64,000 nt of DNA, taken from positions 26,345 to 90,344 of the forward strand of contig CAYMLO010000010.1 of assembly GCA_964390905.1 (NCBI GenBank), written 5' to 3'. The position numbers and the translations under genes are program-made. Shown here piece by piece: positions 8,896 to 18,540 of this stretch (position 1 is its first letter; each line of letters opens with the position of its first letter). The notes beneath the pieces are model-generated. The model made no database searches and was not told the origin of the DNA. It saw only the letters and a program-made list of their open reading frames with translations. Origin of the DNA: JAFGLZ01 sp964390905 (GTDB lineage: Bacteria; Planctomycetota; Phycisphaerae; UBA1845; JAFGLZ01).

Positions 8896-10494
8896 ATGAA
8901 CCACAGCGGCCGTATCGCAAGGCGGGAGTTTCTGCAGACCGTGGCAGCCGGTGCCCTCGCCACCGGCGTCGGCGGACCAGATGCACGCGCCGGAACCGCG
9001 ACGGACCAGCAGCCGAACGCCAAGCGCCGGAAACGACGACCCAACCTCCTGGTCATCATGTCCGACGAGCACGATCCGGCCATCACCGGCTGCTATCGCA
9101 ACCGGACCGTTCGAACGCCAAACCTGGATCGGCTGGCCGGGCGCGGGGTGACGTTCGACTGTGCGTACACGAATTCGCCGCTATGCGTCCCGTCTCGGCT
9201 GGCGTTCACGGCGGGCAAGTACATCAGCCGAACCGGGGCGTGGAGCAACAACTGCTGGCTGCCCAGCGCCGACTATCCCTCGCTGCCCCGCATCATGAAC
9301 GCCGCCGGCTACGAGTCGTTCCTCTGCGGCAAGCTGCACTACGATCGCACGCGTCGATACGGTTTCACCGAGATCGGCGGCAACATGAACGGGCATTTCA
9401 AGACGGGCCGCGGCGGGCGCCGACGGGCCGACGACACGAAGGTGAACGTCCGATCGAGAGACCAGCGGTTCAAGGACTTTCGCCCGGGCGAGGATTCCAA
9501 CATCCTCAAACACGATCGTCAGGTGACAGCCGGCGTCGTCGACTTTCTTGGCAAGCGGAAACGCACGGACAAGCCGTTCTTCCTGTTCGCCGGCTACCTC
9601 GCGCCGCACTTCCCGCTGATCGTGCCGGAATCCTATTGGGACCCTTACAAGGGCAAGGTGCCCATGCCCGTGCTCCCGCCGGGCCACGTCGCGTCGCAAT
9701 CCCTCAACTACCACCACCTGCGACGCGGATTCGGTGTGGTCGAGACTGACCCGAAGGTCGTCCGCAAAGGCCGCGAGCTCTACTACGGCCTGACACAGTG
9801 GCTGGACGATCAGATCGGCAAGGTCCTCGACGCGCTCGGCAAGCGCGGCCTGGCCGACGAGACGATCGTGGTCTACACGACCGACCACGGCGAGAACCTC
9901 GGCGAGCACGCGCTGTGGTGGAAGAACTGCATGTACGAGCACGCCGCCCGCGTCCCGCTGATCGTCAGTTGGCCCGAACGCTGGGCGGGCGGGCAGCGCC
10001 GCACCGGCGCATGCTCGATGGTGGACCTGGTTCAGACGATCGCCGAGATCGGTGGCGCCGACGTGCCGGGCGACTGGAACGGCGACTCGCTGTGCGGCTG
10101 GCTCGACGACGGACGCGCGACCTGGAAGGACGTCGCCGTCAGCGAGTACTACGCCCACAACATCGCCTCGGGCTTCGCCATGCTCCGCTCGGGCAACCAC
10201 AAGTACGTCTATCACACCCGCATGGACGACACGCACGGACCCGAGCGCGAGCTGTACGACCTGGCCAAGGACCCCGACGAATTCGTGAACCTCGCCGGCA
10301 GGCAGGATCAGGCCTCGCGGATCGACCGCATGCACGCGGCGTTGGTCAAGGAACTCGGCCGAGATCCCGACGAGACCGAGCAGATCTGCCGGCACGACTA
10401 CAAGAAGGGCTACGGCCGGCCCAACGAGCCGAAGAAACGCGGCCGAAAACGCGGAGGCAGGCAGAACAGGAAGGCAACCCGAAAGCGCGGATGA
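8896..10494 (+). CDS. TAT-exported formylglycine sulfatase
   Basis: A 532-residue arylsulfatase-type enzyme hydrolysing sulfate esters outside the cytoplasm. A twin-arginine leader (ARREFLQTVAAGALATG) occupies residues 8-24. Metal-binding Asp57 is in the IMSDEHDP strand. The sulfatase signature CVPSR (Cys97, Arg101) holds the cysteine that must become formylglycine. TDHGENLGEH carries further metal ligands. The C-terminus (about 20 residues) is a run of Lys/Arg/Gly, which is unusual for the family. GGGAGGTCACC precedes the ATG. It sits between a sugar-acid dehydratase and an RraA-like protein, suggesting use of a sulfated sugar. No maturase gene is in the window. Confidence 0.92.
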   Translation: MNHSGRIARREFLQTVAAGALATGVGGPDARAGTATDQQPNAKRRKRRPNLLVIMSDEHDPAITGCYRNRTVRTPNLDRLAGRGVTFDCAYTNSPLCVPSRLAFTAGKYISRTGAWSNNCWLPSADYPSLPRIMNAAGYESFLCGKLHYDRTRRYGFTEIGGNMNGHFKTGRGGRRRADDTKVNVRSRDQRFKDFRPGEDSNILKHDRQVTAGVVDFLGKRKRTDKPFFLFAGYLAPHFPLIVPESYWDPYKGKVPMPVLPPGHVASQSLNYHHLRRGFGVVETDPKVVRKGRELYYGLTQWLDDQIGKVLDALGKRGLADETIVVYTTDHGENLGEHALWWKNCMYEHAARVPLIVSWPERWAGGQRRTGACSMVDLVQTIAEIGGADVPGDWNGDSLCGWLDDGRATWKDVAVSEYYAHNIASGFAMLRSGNHKYVYHTRMDDTHGPERELYDLAKDPDEFVNLAGRQDQASRIDRMHAALVKELGRDPDETEQICRHDYKKGYGRPNEPKKRGRKRGGRQNRKATRKRG

Positions 10495-11288
10495 GAGCCG
10501 CGCCAGGACCATCAACCATGGACCGTCCACCAGCGAACGATCGGACCCTGACGCACGCCGAGCTGCTCGAGCTCAAGCGGCTCGACACGCCCACGATCTA
10601 CAACGGATGGGAACAGATCACCCAACACAACGCAGCCCGCGATTGCTTCAACCGCGAGGAGGTACACGACTTCATGCCGCACATGGGCCCGATGGTGGGC
10701 TACGCGGTGACCGTCGTGATCGAGCCGAGCAACGCAGAACACCCGCAGGCCAACCCCCGCGCGTGGAGCGACTACCGTCGATACGTCGCGGGCACGCCGG
10801 GCCCGAAGATCGTCGTGATCCAGGACCTCGACAAGCCCGACGTGATCGGCTCGTTCTGGGGCGAGGTCAACAGCAACGTCCACCGCGCCTTAGGCTGCGT
10901 GGGCACGATCGTCGACGGAGCCATCCGCGACCTCGACGGGATGTGCAACGCGGGGTTCAAGGCCCTGGCTCGCCGGCTGTGCGTGGGCCACGCCCACGCC
11001 TGGCCCGTCCGCTGGGATTGCGACGTCGAGGTCTTCGGCACACCCATCCGCCCGGGCACGCTCGTCCACGCCGATCAGCACGGATTCCTGGCCATCCCCG
11101 AACAAGACCAGGCGCGCTTGCTCGACGCTGCCCGGTTCATGGACACCAACGAGTGCAACACGATGATCTCAACCGCGCGGGAGGCCGCCGGACAACCGAT
11201 AGACCAGATCCTCGAGCGCCTCGACCAGGTTGAGACCGAATTCGGCAAGGCCGCCCGCGACAAGTTCGGCAGGAAGGGCGAATGGTAG
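10491..11288 (+). CDS. RraA-like / HMG-CHA aldolase family protein
   Basis: A 265-residue protein of the RraA / 4-hydroxy-4-methyl-2-oxoglutarate aldolase family. The core has the LTHAELLELKRLDTPTIYNG opening, the metal/pyruvate-binding stretch VGTIVDGAIRDLDGM near residue 140, and HADQHGFLAIP near 195. Enzymes of this group cleave oxo-acid aldols to pyruvate; some members only bind RNase E. Next to a sugar-acid dehydratase, a catabolic aldolase role is more likely here. The ATG at 10491 overlaps the sulfatase stop by four bases; ATG 10518, with AGGA upstream, is a plausible alternative (256 residues). Confidence 0.8.
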   Translation: MRAAPGPSTMDRPPANDRTLTHAELLELKRLDTPTIYNGWEQITQHNAARDCFNREEVHDFMPHMGPMVGYAVTVVIEPSNAEHPQANPRAWSDYRRYVAGTPGPKIVVIQDLDKPDVIGSFWGEVNSNVHRALGCVGTIVDGAIRDLDGMCNAGFKALARRLCVGHAHAWPVRWDCDVEVFGTPIRPGTLVHADQHGFLAIPEQDQARLLDAARFMDTNECNTMISTAREAAGQPIDQILERLDQVETEFGKAARDKFGRKGEW

Positions 11289-11309
11289 GCGCCCCACGCC
11301 CCGGATTGG

Positions 11310-13826
11310 TCATGACGACGGCGTGTTCGCGGCGTCGATTCGCTTGTAGGTGACGACCATCGCGGCCGGCTGCTCGGTCGTGTCGATGCGCAGGCCCTTC
11401 TGCATCAGCTCCCGGCCCGTCATCTCGACGGGTTCGGGCTTGTCCAGGTCGGTCGCGCGATAGCGGGCGTCGGGCACCAGGCCCCGCAGCTTGAACCGCG
11501 CCGCCTCGTAGATGCTGTCCTCCCGCCGAAAGGCCTGCACCATCCCCTCCCCAAGGTCGGGCCGGTCGAACTGCCACACGATCCAGTCGTGGTTGGCCAA
11601 GCTATAGGCGCTCAGCGGGTAGTAGTCGCCGAAGAAGTACTTCCCGAAATCCCGCCACTGTCCCAAGATCCGGCGGACCTCGTCGAAGTTGAGGTCCTTG
11701 CGCCGCATGTCGAAACACGCGGTGAAATGCGGGCACAGCACGCTCCGCAGGCGATAGGCGTCCATGGCGCCCGAGCCGGTCCCATAGTAGGGCATCCACC
11801 ACGCGATGCCGTACGTGTGACACTGGTTGCCCACCGGCTCGATGATGTAGTCGCTGCGGAGCAACGGCACGGCGCGACGGAGCGTCTCCAGATCGTTCCG
11901 CCGCCCGCCCGATGCGCACGAGTCGATCAGCATGTTGGGGTGGCGGCGGCGAAGCTCGTCCCAGTACGCCAGGTAACCCTCGACGTGCCGGATCTCGGTG
12001 ATGCCCTGCCGGTCCTTGGCGTCGTTGGCCCGCCAGTAGCCGAGCGGATCGATGTTGAAGTCCTGGCGGTACAAGTCGATGCCCTGCTCGGTGAGCAATC
12101 GATCGACGTGATCGGTCAGCCATTTTCGGGCCTCGGGATTGCCCAGGTTCAGCAGTTTCTGCTGGCCGTCCGGGCCGAGCAGCCACTCGGGGTGCTTCTC
12201 GTACAGCCACGTGCCCGGCGTGACCCGTTCGGGCTCGAACCACACGATAATCTTGACGCCCTTGGCGTGGGCGTGGTCGCAGATGGGCCGCAGCCCGCCC
12301 GGGAAGCGGTTGGTGTCGACCTCCCACGTCCCCGTGTTGGGCCAGCCGGACTTGTTCCAGTACCAGCCCGCGTCCATCCACCAGTAATCGAGCTTCAGCC
12401 GCTCGCCCAAGTAGCGGTCGATGAACATGAGCTGGCTGGCCGTGTTGGCGTGAATCATCTCGCCGTACTGGTGTGAGCTACAGGCGGCCATCTGGACGGG
12501 GGGCAGCTTGCCGCCCGGGCGCGGCAGGTTGTGGGCCAGCATCCACCGCCGCCAGACGTTCTGCGATCGAATGCGATCGCCCTTCCAGAACTGCAGGACG
12601 ATCATCGGCGTGCGGACCTCTTCACCGGGGCGAAGCTTGAAATGCGTCAGCTCCTGGCCCGCGCGGACCCGTAGCCCCACGCCGTCATCCCGCGTGAACC
12701 GCGCCGCCCACTGGCCCGGCCAGGCAACGACGGCAATCACGCCCTCGCTGAGCCATTCGAGGTTGAAGTAGGGCAGGTCGCTGTTGGTCGGCCGACCGCC
12801 CGACGTGGCGATCCGCTTGTCGGCCTTGGCGCCGAGCGAGGTCCGGTGCGGTTGGTAATCGTTCGGCCTGCAAATGCTGCCCGTCTGGTGATGCAGCGCA
12901 AACTCGCAGAGCCGCTCGGGCCCGACCGGCGCGACGGGGTAGCGCTCGAAACGCGTGTCCAAGGCTTGGACGTCCGACAGGATCGGCGTGTCCGCCGAGC
13001 CCGTGTTCTTAAAGTAGAGGGTCCATTCGACGGTCGGGAAGTCGTGGTAGGCGATGGCGACGCACCGGACGACCAGGCCGGTGGCCGGGTCCGTGTATTC
13101 GATCGTGTGCTCCGTACGACGATCGTCCAGTCGCTTGTGACGGCGGGCCAGTTTCCATCCTTTGAGCAGGTCCGCCGACGGCTTGCCGCCGTACACGAAG
13201 GAGAACGGCGGATCGGGCGTGTAATGCTTGACCTGCTGACCCTCGAGCACGGGCAGGTCGGCCAGCCAGATCGTGTGCCCGTCGGCCAGCGTCACGCGGG
13301 CCTCGGCCCAATCCGCCTGGTCGCAGGCGATGCCGTCCCCCGCGTCGCCCACCTCCAGCACGAACTCGGTCGCGCCGCCCAGATCGACCTGGACGGGCAC
13401 GCCGGACATCCCCTCGCGCATGACGTCGGACCGGAACGCCACCTTGTCACCCACGCGGACGGCAAACACGATGCTGCCCCGACCGGGCATGGTCTGGACG
13501 TTGCTGTCCACGCCCACCATCGCCGCAAACGTCTTGCCCGGCCCCGGTAGCTCTACGACGACCTTGCTGACAGCGTGGCAGAACAGGCCGCGATGGGTCC
13601 GCGTCTTGCCGATGCGGAGCGGCAGACCCGCCCACGCGTTCTTCTGCACCGGGTCGTTGTTGGCCAACACGACCAGGCCGAAGTCGGGCAGCTCGAGTCG
13701 TGCGTCCGGCGCGAACTTCGCCGATACCCAGCGCATGGCCGCCACCATCTCGTCCGGCGTGGGCCGGCACTGATCGGAAGGATTCGCGAGCAGTATCAGC
13801 AACAGGGGGCTCACACCAGCGTTCAT
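11310..13826 (-). CDS. GH36 alpha-galactosidase with N-terminal NPCBM-type domain
   Basis: An exported 838-residue glycoside hydrolase releasing terminal alpha-galactose. After a short signal peptide (MNAGVSPLLLILLANP), residues about 40-190 resemble the NPCBM carbohydrate-binding module (VGVDSNVQT...GSIVFAV). A beta-sandwich follows, then the (beta/alpha)8 barrel with LDYWWMDAGWYW, nucleophile Asp589 in YRQDFN and acid/base Asp659 in LRSDY. CASGGRRNDLETLRR is also characteristic of the family. ATG 13826 is preferred because GGAGGAGAC lies 7-15 bases upstream; the ATG at 13844 falls within that ribosome-binding site. Its 3' end faces the RraA-like gene 21 bases away. Confidence 0.9.
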   Translation of the reverse strand: MNAGVSPLLLILLANPSDQCRPTPDEMVAAMRWVSAKFAPDARLELPDFGLVVLANNDPVQKNAWAGLPLRIGKTRTHRGLFCHAVSKVVVELPGPGKTFAAMVGVDSNVQTMPGRGSIVFAVRVGDKVAFRSDVMREGMSGVPVQVDLGGATEFVLEVGDAGDGIACDQADWAEARVTLADGHTIWLADLPVLEGQQVKHYTPDPPFSFVYGGKPSADLLKGWKLARRHKRLDDRRTEHTIEYTDPATGLVVRCVAIAYHDFPTVEWTLYFKNTGSADTPILSDVQALDTRFERYPVAPVGPERLCEFALHHQTGSICRPNDYQPHRTSLGAKADKRIATSGGRPTNSDLPYFNLEWLSEGVIAVVAWPGQWAARFTRDDGVGLRVRAGQELTHFKLRPGEEVRTPMIVLQFWKGDRIRSQNVWRRWMLAHNLPRPGGKLPPVQMAACSSHQYGEMIHANTASQLMFIDRYLGERLKLDYWWMDAGWYWNKSGWPNTGTWEVDTNRFPGGLRPICDHAHAKGVKIIVWFEPERVTPGTWLYEKHPEWLLGPDGQQKLLNLGNPEARKWLTDHVDRLLTEQGIDLYRQDFNIDPLGYWRANDAKDRQGITEIRHVEGYLAYWDELRRRHPNMLIDSCASGGRRNDLETLRRAVPLLRSDYIIEPVGNQCHTYGIAWWMPYYGTGSGAMDAYRLRSVLCPHFTACFDMRRKDLNFDEVRRILGQWRDFGKYFFGDYYPLSAYSLANHDWIVWQFDRPDLGEGMVQAFRREDSIYEAARFKLRGLVPDARYRATDLDKPEPVEMTGRELMQKGLRIDTTEQPAAMVVTYKRIDAANTPSS

Positions 13827-13895
13827 CGAATAAGTCTCCTCCATGCGCCGCTCCCGGGGTGCGTCACGGCGGTGGCATGTTCCATTCAGCGACCG

Positions 13896-15434
13896 TCACT
13901 CGCTCCGCCAGAACCGCGGCATGAACAAAACGAAGACGGCGTAGACCTCCAACCGGCCCAAGACCATCAGCAGCGACATGACGATCTTGGCCTGGGGCGA
14001 GAACCAGCCGTAGTTGGCCGTGGCCGAGACCTCAGCCAGCCCCGGGCCGATGTTGTTCAGCGTGGCGGCCGAGGCGGTCGCGGCGGTCGCGATGTCGATG
14101 TCCGTGCCCGTCTGACACACCATGATCAGGATCGTCCCGGCGGCAAACAGAAACAACACCAGACAGAGATAAACCATGGTGGCGAGCTTGAGGTCTGGAT
14201 CGATGGCGGCCTTGCCCACGCGGATCGTGCGGACGACGTTCGGGCGGAAGACCTTCTCCAGCTCCGCCCACATGATCTTGGCGGCCATCATGATCCGGAC
14301 GACCTTGATCCCGCCGCCCGTCGAGCCGCCCGAGGCCCCGATGAACATGAGGATCAACAAGGTGCACTTGGCCACGAAGGGCCAATGGTCGAACTCGGCC
14401 GTGCAGAAACCGGTCGTGGTCTGCAGGGACACTGCGTGAAACAAACCATAGCGAACGGCCGTGCCAAGAGACGGGCCGACGTGATCCTCCCGCGTCGTCG
14501 TCACGACGCTCGGAGCGATCGAGGCGACGATCAGGCACGTGGCCACCACGATAATGAGAAGGTAAACGCGCAGCTCGCGGTCCTGAAAGACCGCCGACCA
14601 CCGCCCGCCCGCCATCCGGTAGTAAAGCCCGAAGTTCACCCCGGCCAGGATCATGAAGACGATGATCACGCCCTCGATCGCCACCGAGTCGTAATGCCCG
14701 ACCGAGGCGTTTCGGGTCGAGAACCCGCCGGTGGCCAACGTGGCGAACGTGTGGCAGAGCGCCTCGAACCACGTCATGCCGAGCAGTCGAAGCAGCGTCG
14801 CCTCCGCGACGGTCAGCATCAGGTAGATCAGCCACAGGACCCGCGCGGCCTCGCCGATCTTGGGGCGCACACCCTCGGGTACCGGACCCGGCGATTCGAT
14901 GCGAAACAGCCGCTTACCCCCGACCCCCAACGCCGGGAAGACGGCCACGAACAGCACGATGATGCCCAGACCGCCCAGCCAGTGGGTGAACGCCCGCCAG
15001 AACAGAATCGCCGGCGGGCAGGCCTCGATATTCGTCAGGACCGACGCACCCGTCGTCGTCAGGCCCGACATCGCCTCGAAGTAGCAGTTAACGTACATCG
15101 AGAACGGACTGACGTGGTCGAGGTGACCCTGGAGCTTCGCCCACAGGTAGAACGGCAGCCCGGCCAGGGCGGCGATGCTCAGCCACGAGACCCCCACCAG
15201 CAGCAGCGCCTCGCGCCGACGCAGACCCGAGCGACTGCCCCGCCCCTTGAGATACGCCCCCACGCCGAGAGCCAGGCAAACGCCGATGCTGATCGAGAAC
15301 GCGACGATGGCGGGCCATTCGTCCGCATTGCCCTGGCGGTAGTCACCGATCGCCCAGGCCAGGCTCAACACCATCGACCCGCCCAGCACGACCAGAAGCA
15401 CCCCGAGTTGGCGTAGGACGAACCGATAGTCCAC
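13896..15434 (-). CDS. trkH: Potassium uptake protein TrkH
   Basis: Membrane-spanning ion-translocating subunit of the Trk potassium uptake system, 512 residues. The four pore-loop selectivity motifs are visible in order: TTTGAS (126-131), ATGGFST, TTTGFCT and NNIGPG, with about ten hydrophobic helices between and around them. The length is normal for TrkH. It starts three bases after the trkA stop, so the two are one transcriptional unit, with TrkA as the cytosolic nucleotide-binding regulator. Confidence 0.95.
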   Translation of the reverse strand: MDYRFVLRQLGVLLVVLGGSMVLSLAWAIGDYRQGNADEWPAIVAFSISIGVCLALGVGAYLKGRGSRSGLRRREALLLVGVSWLSIAALAGLPFYLWAKLQGHLDHVSPFSMYVNCYFEAMSGLTTTGASVLTNIEACPPAILFWRAFTHWLGGLGIIVLFVAVFPALGVGGKRLFRIESPGPVPEGVRPKIGEAARVLWLIYLMLTVAEATLLRLLGMTWFEALCHTFATLATGGFSTRNASVGHYDSVAIEGVIIVFMILAGVNFGLYYRMAGGRWSAVFQDRELRVYLLIIVVATCLIVASIAPSVVTTTREDHVGPSLGTAVRYGLFHAVSLQTTTGFCTAEFDHWPFVAKCTLLILMFIGASGGSTGGGIKVVRIMMAAKIMWAELEKVFRPNVVRTIRVGKAAIDPDLKLATMVYLCLVLFLFAAGTILIMVCQTGTDIDIATAATASAATLNNIGPGLAEVSATANYGWFSPQAKIVMSLLMVLGRLEVYAVFVLFMPRFWRSE

Positions 15435-15437
15435 GCG

Positions 15438-16784
15438 TCACCTGCCCAGAAAGAACTTGCGGAGCTCCCGTTCCATCCCGTGCCGTGCGATGACGACGAT
15501 GGCGTCTCCCGGCTCGATGTGGTCCTCGGCCGTGAAAACGCGAACGTCGTCGCCACGCTGGACGGCCGCAACCATCACACCGGGGGGAAACTGGACGCTG
15601 ATGAGCGGTCGCCCGACCGCGGCCGAGTCCTCGTGCGGCAAGACCTGGTAGACGTCGGCCACGCCTTCCGCCAACGTCGCCATCAGCTGCACGGGCGATT
15701 CATCGGCGATTCGCAGGATCTCCCGAGCCGCGATGATGCGGGGCGAGAACGCACGATCCAGGCCAATCTGCTCGAGGAGATTCAGATAGGTAGGTCGCTG
15801 GATGACGACGATGCTCCGTTCCACGCCCATGGACTTGGCCTGCACTGCCGCCAGGATGTTGTGCTCGTCGTCTTCGGACAGGGCAATGAACACATCAGCG
15901 TCTTCGATCCGCTCTTCGCTGAAGGTGGCCAGGCTCGTGGGGTCGCCCTCGATGACCGTCACGTGATCGAGCTTGTTCGACAGCTCTTCGGCCCGAACCC
16001 GGCGGCGGACGAACAACCGGATCGAGAACGGCTGCCCGCGAAACTGCCTTGACAGCCAGACCCCCGTCGCCGATCCCCCCATGATGACCATGCTCCGTCT
16101 GGGTTCCCGGCCGGTCTGGAAGACCCGCTTGACCTTCTCGAACATGGCCGTCTCGCCGAGCATCGTGACGATGTCGCCCGCCTCAAGCACGGTGTTCGCG
16201 TCGGGGATGAAGACCTCTCCGCCGCGCTCGACCGTTCCGAGCAGAAACCCATGCGGCAGCTTGTCCCGCAGGTCGATCAGGGGTTGGCCCAACGCCGAAG
16301 CATCCGGGGAGACGGCGAGCTGCTGCATCTCGATCCGGCCCCGCGCGAAATGCTCGATGGCCATCGCGCCCGGGTTCCGAACGATCCGCGCGATCTCCAA
16401 CGCCGTCAGGTACTCCGGAAAGACCAGCGCGTCGATGTTGAGCCGCGCGGCGAAGTCGGTCCCGGAGCCGGGATGGTACGTGGAGTGGTGGGCACGGGCG
16501 ATGGTCTTCTTGGCGCCGAAAGACTTGGCGACCGTCGCGCAGAGCAGATTGGTCTCGTCGGCGTCCGTGGCGGCCACGAGCAGGTCGCACGTCGCCACCC
16601 CCGCCTCGCCCAGTACCTGCGCGTCGCACGCCATCCCGTGCAGCGTCCGAACGTCGAGCGTGTCCTCAATCGCCTCGAGCGTCTCGAGGGACATGTCGAT
16701 CATCACGATGTTGTGACCGGCGCCCGCCAGGACCTCAGCGGCGTGGCGACCGACCTCACCGGCGCCGGCGATGATGATGTTCAT
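15438..16784 (-). CDS. trkA: Trk potassium uptake regulator TrkA
   Basis: A 448-residue cytoplasmic gating protein with a duplicated RCK plan: RCK-N (IIIAGAGEVGRHAAE, Rossmann GxGxxG with acidic end IDMS), RCK-C, then a second RCK-N (VIMGGSATGVWLSR) and RCK-C. It binds NAD(H)/ATP and controls TrkH. The first nucleotide site looks intact; the second has GGSATG in the glycine-rich loop. Its stop lies three bases before trkH. A candidate promoter sits just upstream at 16807-16835. Confidence 0.95.
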   Translation of the reverse strand: MNIIIAGAGEVGRHAAEVLAGAGHNIVMIDMSLETLEAIEDTLDVRTLHGMACDAQVLGEAGVATCDLLVAATDADETNLLCATVAKSFGAKKTIARAHHSTYHPGSGTDFAARLNIDALVFPEYLTALEIARIVRNPGAMAIEHFARGRIEMQQLAVSPDASALGQPLIDLRDKLPHGFLLGTVERGGEVFIPDANTVLEAGDIVTMLGETAMFEKVKRVFQTGREPRRSMVIMGGSATGVWLSRQFRGQPFSIRLFVRRRVRAEELSNKLDHVTVIEGDPTSLATFSEERIEDADVFIALSEDDEHNILAAVQAKSMGVERSIVVIQRPTYLNLLEQIGLDRAFSPRIIAAREILRIADESPVQLMATLAEGVADVYQVLPHEDSAAVGRPLISVQFPPGVMVAAVQRGDDVRVFTAEDHIEPGDAIVVIARHGMERELRKFFLGR

Positions 16785-16806
16785 GACGCGTCACCCGTTG
16801 CGGCGG

Positions 16807-16835
16807 ATCATACTCGCAACGAAGGAACGATGGAA
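16807..16835 (-). promoter_or_regulatory. Candidate promoter of trkA-trkH
   Basis: On the minus strand TTCCAT (16835-16830), a 17-base spacer and TATGAT (16812-16807) precede the trkA ATG by about 22 bases. The -10 is near-consensus and the -35 weak. Confidence 0.4.
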
Positions 16836-16919
16836 CCACGATGCCAAGAGCGATTCAAACGGCGGGCCAGCCGCTCAACCACGGTCCAGAAGACCAGGTG
16901 AAGGCCGTCCGTGTCGATA

Positions 16920-17798
16920 TCAGAAGCGTGGACGGTCCAGATCCAGGACGCCCTTCTTCGAGTCTTTGGCTGCGCGGAACGCGATGACGCCGTCCTTGGC
17001 GTCCAGGGGCCAGCCCTTCGGGTCACCGCCGAACACGCCGTCCGCATTCTCGTAGATCAGATCCTTGTGCGGATAGGGTCGCTTCCTGGGGAACGCCTTG
17101 CGCGGAAGGCCACAGGCAGCCGTGTGCTCGAACGCGACGTGACCGTCCAGGAACAGAACGCACTGCCCCTCGCCGTGATGATGGGCGCTATTGTAGGCCT
17201 TCCACCGCTCCGCTCCCCATTTGTTGAAGTCCTTGTCCTTCCCGGCCCGGCCTGCAGCACCCACGGGCCCTACGGACGTGAAGCACTTGTCGGCGATGAC
17301 GGGCATGCCCGGATCAAGGGCCTCGCGCGGCTTGGCCGCCGACGGGCCATAGGGATGCTGATACCCGTAGCTCAGATTCTTGGCAGACATGAAATCGTGG
17401 AACGGCATCGGGTTGGCCGTCGAGTCCACCTTGTCGGTGCAGCCCCTACCCGGACAAACGAACATCCGGAACGTCGTGCTGCCCATCCTGACGAGGAGGA
17501 AGAGGGACTGGCCGATGCTGGGGTCGGCGTGCGCGAGATCGCCGTGTTGTCGGTGCATTCCGATCGCCGATAGGCCCTCAAACTTAGTCTTGTGATGGGG
17601 GGCGACCGGCCACCAATCGCAAAAGTCGTTCGCGTAGATCTTGCAGGCCATCCCAAGGTCGCGGAGGTTCTTGGCACAGGCCGCCCGCCGGCTCACGCCC
17701 CCATTTGCGCTCGCGGCGGCAAGCGCCAATCCGATCAGGAGCAGCACGGCAACGATGACAACGCCCACGTCAACCAGCGTGAATCCTCGCCGATTCAT
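16920..17798 (-). CDS. Type II secretion/type IV pilin-like protein with H-X9-DG tail (planctomycete type)
   Basis: A 292-residue protein with a prepilin leader: MNRRG / FTLVDVGVVIVAVLLLIG, cleaved after the glycine and followed by one hydrophobic helix. Position +5 is Asp instead of the usual Glu. Residues near the end, HHHGEGQCVLFLDGHVAF, match the H-X9-DG signature of planctomycete pseudopilin-like proteins. Family members are abundant surface or secretion-related proteins of unknown exact role. GGAGGATC lies just before the ATG. No prepilin peptidase or assembly gene is adjacent, so it probably relies on machinery encoded elsewhere. Confidence 0.85.
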   Translation of the reverse strand: MNRRGFTLVDVGVVIVAVLLLIGLALAAASANGGVSRRAACAKNLRDLGMACKIYANDFCDWWPVAPHHKTKFEGLSAIGMHRQHGDLAHADPSIGQSLFLLVRMGSTTFRMFVCPGRGCTDKVDSTANPMPFHDFMSAKNLSYGYQHPYGPSAAKPREALDPGMPVIADKCFTSVGPVGAAGRAGKDKDFNKWGAERWKAYNSAHHHGEGQCVLFLDGHVAFEHTAACGLPRKAFPRKRPYPHKDLIYENADGVFGGDPKGWPLDAKDGVIAFRAAKDSKKGVLDLDRPRF

Positions 17799-17834
17799 GA
17801 CAGATCCTCCGATCCGCCCCCCCCGGGCCGCCGT

Positions 17835-18410
17835 CTACGAAGCCAGTTTCCGGCCGAACGCTTCGGCCCGTTCCCTCAGCTTCGCGTCCTTGCGAATGCC
17901 CTCGACATCCTTGACGCCCGCGGCCACGAACGCGCCGAGCCATTCGTTCTTGCTGAACTCGGCCATCCGTCGGCAGGTTTCCGCGGCCAGATCGGCCCCG
18001 TCCTTCTCGTCGCCGCCGGCGGTGATGACGGCGGCCATCTTGCGGCCCGCGATCAGGCAACGGACCTCGGTCTCGCTTTCGAACTTGAACAGACAATAGA
18101 ACCGGTCGAGGGCCATCTTGAGATACCACGTCACCGACCAGCAAAAGACCGGCGTCGCAAAGACGATGACGTCGGCCTCGAGGACCTTGGCCAGGACTTC
18201 CTGCATTTCGTCTTCAACCACGCACCCCGGTGCGTCCGGGGTCTGTTGGCAGGCGAAGCACTCGATGCACCCGGCCAGCTCCTGGTACTCCGAGAGCTGA
18301 ATCACCTCGGTCGTGGCGCCCGCCTCGGCGGCGGCCGCTAAGATGATATCGAGGACGGCCTGCGTGTTGCCCTCGGGTCGCGGACTGCCCTGGATGGTCA
18401 GGATCTTCAT
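17835..18410 (-). CDS. NADPH-dependent FMN reductase / flavodoxin-fold iron-sulfur-type flavoprotein
   Basis: A 191-residue flavodoxin-fold oxidoreductase. The FMN phosphate loop TIQGSPRPEGNTQ is at residues 4-16. A cysteine cluster C-x2-C-x2-C...C (GCIECFACQQ...GCVVEDEM, residues about 48-65) resembles that of iron-sulfur flavoproteins. ATPVFCWSVTWYLKMALDRFY is the conserved flavin-contact region. It likely reduces quinones or other small acceptors. The start at 18410 has GGAGGAAC close upstream. It is transcribed away from the alpha/beta hydrolase gene across a gap holding an 8-bp dyad. Confidence 0.85.
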   Translation of the reverse strand: MKILTIQGSPRPEGNTQAVLDIILAAAAEAGATTEVIQLSEYQELAGCIECFACQQTPDAPGCVVEDEMQEVLAKVLEADVIVFATPVFCWSVTWYLKMALDRFYCLFKFESETEVRCLIAGRKMAAVITAGGDEKDGADLAAETCRRMAEFSKNEWLGAFVAAGVKDVEGIRKDAKLRERAEAFGRKLAS

Positions 18411-18426
18411 GGCATGTTCCTCCACG

Positions 18427-18451
18427 GTGCTGGCGTGCCCAATGCCAGCAC
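18427..18451. repeat. Inverted repeat between divergent genes
   Basis: GTGCTGGC (18427-18434) and GCCAGCAC (18444-18451) form an exact 8-bp dyad with a nine-base loop, 17 bases from the flavoprotein start. It could be an operator or a lone REP-like palindrome. Confidence 0.45.
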
Positions 18452-18540
18452 GCACCGGCCATTCTAGCGCAGCCATGCGGGCCTGTACACACACCCGGCG
18501 ACGATCGACCGGCCGACGTGCCAGCCGACGCCGACAGAAG

